Assembly: GCA_023255285.1 (NCBI GenBank)
Contig: JALRIY010000004.1
Location: 1 to 27,663 of the forward strand
Source of the DNA: Algoriphagus sp.
Lineage (GTDB): Bacteria > Bacteroidota > Bacteroidia > Cytophagales > Cyclobacteriaceae
Reading direction: 5' to 3'
DNA: 27,663 nucleotides
Shown here: piece by piece, positions 22,669 to 27,663 of the stretch
How the letters are laid out: every line of letters begins with the position of its first letter
Position numbering within the stretch: position 1 is the first letter of the stretch
Translations under genes and position numbers: made by a program
Notes under the pieces: model-generated
What the model saw: the letters and a program-made list of their open reading frames with translations, nothing else
Databases searched by the model: none
Told to the model about the DNA's origin: nothing

Positions 22669-23745
22669 ATGAGTAAAACTAAACCAAAAAAATCTGCATT
22701 CCGTGAGTGGATTGATGCATTGGCGTTTGCTATTGTCGCTGCATCATTAATCAGATGGCTACTACTTGAGCCATTTACAATTCCTACCGCTTCAATGGAA
22801 AAAACCCTACTAGTTGGGGACTTCTTATTTGTCAGTAAAATGCATTACGGAACACGGGTTCCAAAAACCCCACTTCAAGTTCCCTTGACACATCAAAAAA
22901 TATGGGGTACAGAAATACCTTCGTACACAGATGCCATTCAACTCCCCTACTTTAGGCTACCGGGATTTACTACAGTGCAGCGCAACGATGTGGTCGTGTT
23001 CAATTATCCAGTAGAGTTTGAATACCCAAATGATCTCAAAACCAATTACATTAAACGTGCAGTTGCTATTCCTGGAGACGAAATAGAAGTTCGCGAAGGG
23101 GAGTTATTCATCAACAAAGAGGCATCTCCTAAGCCAGAAGAGATGCAATATTCCTACGAAATCACAACCAACAGAAGCCTTACTGTAGACTTCTTGAAAG
23201 ACTATGGAATTAATCAGGAGAGTTTCTATGCGGCTCCTGATGGCAGCCGTTACCTGATCTGGACCACGGCAACAAATCTTGAAAAACTAAAATCCTCTCC
23301 TGTAATCACTTCTGTTAAAAAATCCTTGCAGCCCAAAGGAAAAGGAGAGTCAGGGATTTTTCCGAACGATACCCAACTAAATTGGAATCGAGACAATTAC
23401 GGGCCTCTACTTGTACCTGGAGAAAATCAAACTATTGAAATGACCCCTGAAAATGTTTTGAAATATGCATTTACCATTGAAAAATACGAAGGGCATGAAC
23501 AGGTAGTAGTAAAAGACGGATCCTTATTCATCGATGGAGAGAAGGTAGAACGCTACACTTTCCAGCAAAATTATTACTTCATGATGGGAGACAATAGGCA
23601 TGATTCCCTCGATTCTCGCTACTGGGGTTTTGTACCTGAAGACCATGTAGTGGGCAAAGCCTGGTTCCTTTGGTTGTCACTGGATAAATTTGAGTCCATG
23701 TTTTCAAAAATTCGCTGGAACAGATTCTTCAAAGGAATCTCCTAA
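22669..23745 (+). CDS. lepB: Signal peptidase I
   Basis: Protein of 358 residues. It cleaves signal peptides from exported proteins at the outer face of the inner membrane. One membrane segment (about 13-34) precedes the catalytic Ser42 in PTASMEKTLLVGD, and the general-base Lys129 lies in NYIKRAVAIPGDEIE. The C-terminal box MGDNRHDSLDSRYWGFV is intact. The long insert between Lys129 and that box (about 150-290) is typical of Bacteroidota enzymes. I chose ATG 22669 (MSKTKPKK), 14 nt after dapB; the open frame begins 69 nt earlier inside dapB, but those extra residues do not look like a LepB N-terminus. Confidence 0.95.
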   Translation: MSKTKPKKSAFREWIDALAFAIVAASLIRWLLLEPFTIPTASMEKTLLVGDFLFVSKMHYGTRVPKTPLQVPLTHQKIWGTEIPSYTDAIQLPYFRLPGFTTVQRNDVVVFNYPVEFEYPNDLKTNYIKRAVAIPGDEIEVREGELFINKEASPKPEEMQYSYEITTNRSLTVDFLKDYGINQESFYAAPDGSRYLIWTTATNLEKLKSSPVITSVKKSLQPKGKGESGIFPNDTQLNWNRDNYGPLLVPGENQTIEMTPENVLKYAFTIEKYEGHEQVVVKDGSLFIDGEKVERYTFQQNYYFMMGDNRHDSLDSRYWGFVPEDHVVGKAWFLWLSLDKFESMFSKIRWNRFFKGIS

Positions 23746-23751
23746 ACTTAA

Positions 23752-23780
23752 AGCCCCGCAATTTTGTGGGGCTATTTTTT
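23752..23780 (+). terminator. Rho-independent terminator after lepB
   Basis: AGCCCCGCA pairs with TGTGGGGCT (one G-T pair) across ATTT and is followed by ATTTTTTT. It starts about 6 nt after the lepB stop and ends at the 3' end of the convergent ung gene. Confidence 0.88.
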
Positions 23781-24442
23781 TACCAGGAAATTGGAGTTTG
23801 ACCAGTCGATATCAGGTAATCATTGGCCTTGGAGAAATGCTTGCTGCCCCAAAATCCTCGATGCGCTGCCAGAGGGCTTGGATGGGGTGCTTTCAAAATA
23901 CAATGTTTATCGGAATCAATAAGGGCTTCTTTTTTATGTGCAAATGCTCCCCACAACACAAAAACAAGTTTCTCCCGCTCCCGACTGAGGGTTTGAATGA
24001 CTTCGTCCGTAAAGAGCTCCCAACCCTGATTTTGATGGGATCCTGCTTCATTGGCACGTACTGTGAGTGTGGCATTCAATAAAAATACACCTTGTGCTGC
24101 CCATCGGGTCAAATCCCCATCGGCTGGGAGAGGTACTCCCAAATCAGTCTTCAATTCTTTGAAAATATTAAGCAAACTTGGAGGAAAAGGAATACCAGGA
24201 GTAACCGAAAATGCAAGCCCATTGGCTTGACCTTCTCCATGATAGGGGTCTTGTCCCAAAATCACCACCTTTACCGAAGGCAAAGGACAATGCCAAAAGG
24301 CAGAAAAAATCTGCTTGCCAGGCGGAAAAATTTGGTGGGTTTGGTACTCCTTCCGGACAAACTTGGTCAATTCACTAAAGGTTTCGCTTTGAAAAAAAGG
24401 CGCTAATGCGTTCTTCCAGGAAGGTTCTAAGACAACATCCAT
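23780..24442 (-). CDS. ung: Uracil-DNA glycosylase
   Basis: Protein of 220 residues, the usual family-1 length. It removes uracil from DNA to start base-excision repair. The active-site loop VVILGQDPYHGEGQANGLAFSV has the catalytic Asp65, and the C-terminal HPSPLAAHRGF has the catalytic His187 and minor-groove intercalation loop. GVFLLNATLTVRANEAGSH is also typical. It is a single gene in reverse orientation, convergent with lepB, sharing the terminator region. Confidence 0.97.
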   Translation of the reverse strand: MDVVLEPSWKNALAPFFQSETFSELTKFVRKEYQTHQIFPPGKQIFSAFWHCPLPSVKVVILGQDPYHGEGQANGLAFSVTPGIPFPPSLLNIFKELKTDLGVPLPADGDLTRWAAQGVFLLNATLTVRANEAGSHQNQGWELFTDEVIQTLSREREKLVFVLWGAFAHKKEALIDSDKHCILKAPHPSPLAAHRGFWGSKHFSKANDYLISTGQTPISW

Positions 24443-24501
24443 ACAATTTGGGTTGGTTTGAGAAGTAGAAATCCTAACTTAGCAGCTGAATCAGATTTTA
24501 C

Positions 24502-24888
24502 ATGGTCTCTGCGATTACACAAGGAATTCACGTTAGTGTTGAAACCACCTATCAACCGGATTTTTCAAATCCACAGCAGCACCATTATGTATTTACCTAC
24601 AAGGTACGCATAGAAAATAAAAGTATGCATACTGTTCAACTTTTGAGAAGGCGCTGGGAAATTTTTGATGCCACCGAAACCCGTAAAATAGTAGAAGGGG
24701 AAGGAGTGGTTGGACAGCAACCTATCTTGGAGCCAGGAGAATATCATGCCTATGTTTCTGGATGCAATTTGAAATCAGGGATGGGTAAAATGAAGGGGAC
24801 ATTTACCTTAGAAAAATTAATGAACGGTAAATTTTTGGAGGTAGTAATTCCAGAATTCCAGCTTATTTCCTCACTTTTTCAAAATTAA
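24502..24888 (+). CDS. apaG: ApaG family protein (DUF525)
   Basis: Protein of 128 residues, all of it a DUF525/ApaG fibronectin-like beta fold. Family features are the start VSAITQGIHVSVETTYQPDFS, then YVFTYKVRIENKSMHTVQLLRRRWEIFDA, the GEGVVGQQPILEPGEYHAYVSGC loop (about 72-94) and GTFTLEKLM. ApaG has been linked to Co2+/Mg2+ efflux, but its biochemical role is not settled; the fold suggests a protein-interaction module, as in the F-box protein FBXO3. It overlaps the next gene by 1 nt (TAATG). Confidence 0.94.
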   Translation: MVSAITQGIHVSVETTYQPDFSNPQQHHYVFTYKVRIENKSMHTVQLLRRRWEIFDATETRKIVEGEGVVGQQPILEPGEYHAYVSGCNLKSGMGKMKGTFTLEKLMNGKFLEVVIPEFQLISSLFQN

Positions 24889-25484
24889 TGCCTATAAATT
24901 CACTTTTTACTGCCAAAAGCTACCTAAAGCATTGGCTTCTCAAAATGGATAGGTATAGCCTGCAGTCCCCCTACATTTTTTCTGTTTACCAAGGTGCTCT
25001 TGACCTAATAAAAAAAGAAAGTCTTTCGGATAAGAAGAAAAAGATGAACGTACTGATCCCTTATTTTTGCCAATTAACACCCGCAAATCAAGTAGGGGAA
25101 TTAGGATTTGGCAATCAAAAGTCAAGGAAACAATTGGAGCATATTACCAAAGGGAAATTTCATCTCCTTTCTGAAACGGAGCTTATTCTGCAAAAAAATG
25201 AGTTTTCGAATCCAATTCCTCCCGATGAGCTACTTGATTTTGTACTCATTCATTCTCTATTTCCAAAACCGGTATTGGGAGATGTACTCGCCTACCTTTT
25301 AACACGAGTTCAGCCTCATGGAATCCTTTTCTTTCAGGGAATCCACACTAGCCAGGAGATGGAAACTTGTTGGAAATCACTCCAATCAGCTACCCGTATC
25401 CGACTTACTCTTGATTTTTTTGATTTCGGGGTTGCTTTTTTATCCTATCCCGGTCCCAAAACCAATTTGAAATTAGCTTATTGA
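24888..25484 (+). CDS. SAM-dependent-methyltransferase-like protein, probably degenerate
   Basis: Protein of 198 residues. The start SYLKHWLLKMDRYSLQSPYIFSVYQ (with SPYIFSVY) is a feature of class I methyltransferase-like proteins of Bacteroidota. The Rossmann motif I is poor: VGELGFGNQKSRK (about 66-78) replaces the usual ExGxGxG. The C-terminus has ILFFQGIHTSQEMETCWKS and TLDFFDFGVAFL, both common in this group. The substrate is unknown, and activity may be lost. It is coupled to apaG by a 1-nt overlap and followed by a hairpin that may terminate the pair. Confidence 0.7.
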   Translation: MPINSLFTAKSYLKHWLLKMDRYSLQSPYIFSVYQGALDLIKKESLSDKKKKMNVLIPYFCQLTPANQVGELGFGNQKSRKQLEHITKGKFHLLSETELILQKNEFSNPIPPDELLDFVLIHSLFPKPVLGDVLAYLLTRVQPHGILFFQGIHTSQEMETCWKSLQSATRIRLTLDFFDFGVAFLSYPGPKTNLKLAY

Positions 25485-25512
25485 TCCAAATTAGTAGGTT
25501 GTAAGCTTTTTA
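25475..25512 (+). terminator. Possible terminator after the methyltransferase-like gene
   Basis: AGCTTA (25475-25480) pairs with TAAGCT (25502-25507) over a 21-nt loop, followed by TTTTTAT. The stem is short and includes the stop codon, so this is only a weak candidate. Confidence 0.4.
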
Positions 25513-25531
25513 TACCCCGGACCGGCATTTT

Positions 25532-25651
25532 ATGGATTGGCTCAGAAACAAACTTTATTCCTACTTGGTAAGAATTGGCAAAGATATTGATAAAGATACG
25601 GAGAGCAGTTTTGAGCCAATGTGGAAGCAAATTGATTTGCAGAATTCCTAG
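25532..25651 (+). CDS. Candidate 39-residue small protein
   Basis: ATG at 25532 opens a frame of 39 codons closing with TAG at 25649-25651. The product begins MDWLRNKLYSYLVRIG and continues with a charged region (KDIDKDTES), which would form an amphipathic helix with a polar tail. Codon use resembles that of neighbouring genes. It sits between the methyltransferase-like gene and the coiled-coil protein, 32 nt before the GTG of the latter. Chance occurrence in a 200-nt gap is possible. Confidence 0.4.
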   Translation: MDWLRNKLYSYLVRIGKDIDKDTESSFEPMWKQIDLQNS

Positions 25652-25683
25652 TTGGAAAACAAACTACAAACTTTCTGTATCCC

Positions 25684-26610
25684 GTGGACCCATCTGAAAA
25701 AACCCAAACCAAACCAAAAAGCGAACAAGTAAAAAACCTAATTCTAGTGGTTTTGGTTCTTTTAGTAATCATCAGTGGGGCGAAATTGTTCTTAGACTAC
25801 TTGGATAAATCCCAACAAACAGAGCAAATATCAGAGCTAACCGCAGAAAATAATGCATTAAGTGATCGACTGGATTCTGTAGAAGTTCAGCTGCGACTTC
25901 GAATTCAGGAATTGGAGAAACTTGGGGCCAATGTCACCGAACTACGCTTTCTCCAAGATCAATTAATTCAAGAGAGAAAATCTAATGTACAGCGAAGTTC
26001 ACGAGAAATTACTGACCTAAATCAACGAATCAATGACCTTTCCTCCCTCCTCGTTCAAAAAGATGAGGAAATCAGTTTACTCCAGGAACGGTTTAAAGCC
26101 CTTTCTACCGAAAACGAGGCGTTAAAAAGCACGCAAACAGAAATGGAGAAAGAAGTGGAAACTATCCAGCTTCAAAAAAAGGAATTAGCCAATAGGGTAG
26201 CGCAAGCTTCAAAATTAAAGCTCCTGGCTATTCGCCTTTCTGGGCTTAATGCACGAGGTAAAGAATTATCAGGAGACAAGCCTTTTAAAAAGAAACAACT
26301 AAAAGGAATTCAAGTAATCGCGAAACTCTCAGAAAATACCCTTGCAGAAAAAGGGAGCCGCACTGCTTACCTTCAAGTAATCGGGCCCAATGGATTGCCG
26401 CTTTTTGACCTTTCAAAAGGCTCAGGAACTTTCACTTGGAAAGGTCAAAATGAGTTTTTTACCACCAAACAAGAGTTTTGGTTCGATGCAAATGAACAAT
26501 CTTTGGTTTTCTTATTTGAAAAAGGAACTTCTTTTGCATCTGGAGTCTATGAAGTAAAGGTACTCCTTGATCAGGAAGAACTTGGGAGTAGTACTTTTCA
26601 GGTAGACTAA
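25684..26610 (+). CDS. Membrane-anchored coiled-coil protein
   Basis: Protein of 308 residues starting at GTG (25684). A short basic cytoplasmic part (1-17) is followed by one membrane segment (about 18-38, NLILVVLVLLVIISGAKLFL). A long coiled coil follows (about 45-180), rich in Leu, Gln and Glu at heptad spacing. The C-terminal 110 residues are a globular beta-rich part, with GIQVIAKLSENTLAEKG and a TFTWKGQNEFFTTKQEFWFDANE segment. The coiled coil and C-terminus should be periplasmic. No enzymatic motif or recognised name can be given; the overall plan resembles envelope-spanning adaptor proteins. The GTG is favoured because no ATG precedes the hydrophobic segment in this frame. Confidence 0.8.
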   Translation: MDPSEKTQTKPKSEQVKNLILVVLVLLVIISGAKLFLDYLDKSQQTEQISELTAENNALSDRLDSVEVQLRLRIQELEKLGANVTELRFLQDQLIQERKSNVQRSSREITDLNQRINDLSSLLVQKDEEISLLQERFKALSTENEALKSTQTEMEKEVETIQLQKKELANRVAQASKLKLLAIRLSGLNARGKELSGDKPFKKKQLKGIQVIAKLSENTLAEKGSRTAYLQVIGPNGLPLFDLSKGSGTFTWKGQNEFFTTKQEFWFDANEQSLVFLFEKGTSFASGVYEVKVLLDQEELGSSTFQVD

Positions 26611-26669
26611 ATCAAGACCTGATTCATTCACTTATTTTTAATATATCCCGCTAGAATTTAGACAATTAT

Positions 26670-26700
26670 TTGGAAGAAAGGCTGATTTCTACTACTTTTG
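26670..26700 (+). promoter_or_regulatory. Promoter of the rpsF-rpsR-rplI operon
   Basis: TTG (26670-26672) and TACTTTTG (26693-26700) are 20 nt apart and match the Bacteroidota -33/-7 pattern. The predicted start near 26706 leaves a leader of about 33 nt before the rpsF ATG at 26739. Confidence 0.75.
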
Positions 26701-26738
26701 CGGTCTATTTATTTAAATTCCAACAAACACATTTAAAA

Positions 26739-27110
26739 ATGTTCCAAAGAAGTTACGAGACGGTATTCATTTTAACTCCCGTTTTGTCTGATGTTCAGAT
26801 GAAGGATACTGTCGACAAGTTTGTGAACTTGTTAAAAGAAGAGGGGGCAGATGTTATCAATGTGGAAAACTGGGGTCTCAAAAAGATGGCATATCCCATT
26901 GAGAAGAAAACCACAGGTTTTTATGCATTGGTAGAGTTTAAGGCTGATCCAACGCTGATCAAAAAGTTTGAAGTTGAAATCAGACGAGATGAGAAAGTAA
27001 TGCGATTCCTAACTACTGTATTAGACAAGCACGCTATCGTGTACGCCGAAAGAAGAAGAAAAGGAGAATTTAACAAAAAAGCGGAAGCTAAGGAGGAACA
27101 AGCCCAATGA
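26739..27110 (+). CDS. rpsF: 30S ribosomal protein S6
   Basis: Protein of 123 residues. RSYETVFILTPVLSD (3-17), the strand ADVINVENWGLKKMAYPIEKKTTGFYALVEF (37-67) and the end VMRFLTTVLDKHAIVYAERRR are typical of bS6. It binds S18 on the platform of the 30S subunit. I chose ATG 26739 (MFQRSYE); the open frame reaches back to 26670, but that upstream ATG overlaps the promoter and the extra 23 residues are not found in S6 proteins. It overlaps rpsR by 4 nt (ATGA), so translation is coupled. Confidence 0.96.
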   Translation: MFQRSYETVFILTPVLSDVQMKDTVDKFVNLLKEEGADVINVENWGLKKMAYPIEKKTTGFYALVEFKADPTLIKKFEVEIRRDEKVMRFLTTVLDKHAIVYAERRRKGEFNKKAEAKEEQAQ

Positions 27111-27358
27111 CACTAGTAAACGAACCAATCAACAGAGGCGAAATCAGAAAGAAGTATTGCCGATTTAAGAAGCACGGTATCAAGTATATCGACTACAAAG
27201 ATCCTAACTTCCTTTTGAAATTTGTAAATGAGCAAGGAAAAATTCTTCCTAGAAGACTTTCCGGTAACTCTGCGAAATACCAGCGCAAAGTAGCACAAGC
27301 GATTAAAAAGGCAAGACATTTGGCTTTGTTGCCATTCGTAACCGACGGTTTGAAATAG
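27107..27358 (+). CDS. rpsR: 30S ribosomal protein S18
   Basis: Protein of 83 residues, normal for bS18. The KYCRFKKHGIKYIDYKDPNFLLKFVNEQGKILPRRLSGNS core and the basic QAIKKARHLALLPF end are diagnostic. It forms a heterodimer with S6 on the 30S platform. A single cysteine remains in KYCRF, so this is not the four-cysteine zinc-binding form. It sits between rpsF and rplI, with 40 nt to the latter. Confidence 0.97.
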   Translation: MTLVNEPINRGEIRKKYCRFKKHGIKYIDYKDPNFLLKFVNEQGKILPRRLSGNSAKYQRKVAQAIKKARHLALLPFVTDGLK

Positions 27359-27398
27359 GCCCACGGTGTATCGTTCAATCAATAAAGATCATTACAAA

Positions 27399-27663
27399 TG
27401 GAAATCATTCTAAAAACAGATATCAAAGGTCTTGGATATAAAAATGACTTGGTAAGTGTAAAGCCAGGATACGGTAGAAACTACCTTATTCCTCAAGGAT
27501 TTGCTGTACTTGCTACAGGGTCAAATAAGAAAATCCTAGCTGAAAACATCAAGCAAGCGGCACACAAAGCTGAAAAAATTAAAACTGAAGCAGAAAATAT
27601 TGCTGCAAAACTTGTTGAAACTACGCTTGAAATCAAAGCTAAAATCGGTGAGTCCGGAAAAAT
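27399..27663 (+). CDS. rplI: 50S ribosomal protein L9, N-terminal part (cut by window end)
   Basis: About 88 residues are visible from ATG 27399 to the window end. The N-terminal RNA-binding domain shows MEIILKTDIKGLGYKNDLVSVKPGYGRNYLIPQGFAV, the bL9 signature with PGYGRNYLIP. The long connecting helix follows (KILAENIKQAAHKAEKIKTEAE). The full protein should reach about 147-150 residues. It is the third gene of the ribosomal operon. Confidence 0.95.

Noticed and set aside
26670..26738. A longer rpsF start
   Set aside because: It begins inside the -33/-7 promoter and adds residues not found in S6; ATG 26739 fits the family.
26701..26738. S6:S18 autoregulatory RNA leader
   Set aside because: The predicted leader is only about 33 nt, AT-rich and without an evident CCG-containing stem.

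Overview
The window is chromosomal DNA from a Bacteroidota bacterium, most likely Cytophagales (Cyclobacteriaceae / Algoriphagus-like). This is inferred from three things: the promoter type (TTG, about 19-21 nt, TAnnTTTG, seen clearly before the SRP RNA, dinB and rpsF), starts that lack an obvious Shine-Dalgarno sequence, and gene arrangements such as parA-parB-DUF5683-dapB-lepB and rpsF-rpsR-rplI. Most of the window is ordinary core genome. No CRISPR array, insertion sequence, prophage or tRNA gene was seen.

Region 1 (1-3290): the 3' end of a large BNR/sortilin-like beta-propeller protein, a TPR lipoprotein, a GNAT acetyltransferase, an exported RidA-family protein and the DNA-repair methyltransferase Ogt. 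The ridA terminator lies inside the opposing ogt coding sequence.

Region 2 (3290-6700) is the most interesting part. A self-cleaving XRE-S24 (LexA/UmuD-like) repressor is divergent from dinB (DNA polymerase IV). Between them is a strikingly symmetric 74-bp palindrome: three GAAATA boxes at an 11-bp period, a CCCCGC/GCGGGG core, and three mirrored TATTTC boxes at the same period. A second AT-rich box array sits in the dinB leader. Downstream on the same strand are a RimJ-type acetyltransferase and a Qnr/MfpA-like pentapeptide-repeat protein. Together they look like a damage-response locus with its own operator.

Region 3 (6700-11880): an M28 peptidase lipoprotein, the small SRP RNA with a textbook Bacteroidota promoter, an Fsa/TalC-type transaldolase, a 67-aa small protein, FtsE (with no FtsX beside it) and an S41 peptidase lipoprotein closed by a bidirectional terminator.

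Region 4 (11880-16000): a minus-strand operon of an unknown 157-aa protein, a CCA/poly(A) nucleotidyltransferase with an HD domain, and an exported TPR protein. It is followed by a lone HTH protein with a transposase-like C-terminus and a 0.9-kb AT-rich gene-free stretch.

Region 5 (16000-27663): housekeeping genes on the plus strand. These are pyrG-yidC (nucleotide synthesis, membrane insertion), parA-parB (chromosome segregation), a DUF5683 protein, dapB and lepB, then ung on the minus strand, apaG with a methyltransferase-like gene, a membrane-anchored coiled-coil protein, and the ribosomal operon rpsF-rpsR-rplI, cut by the window end.
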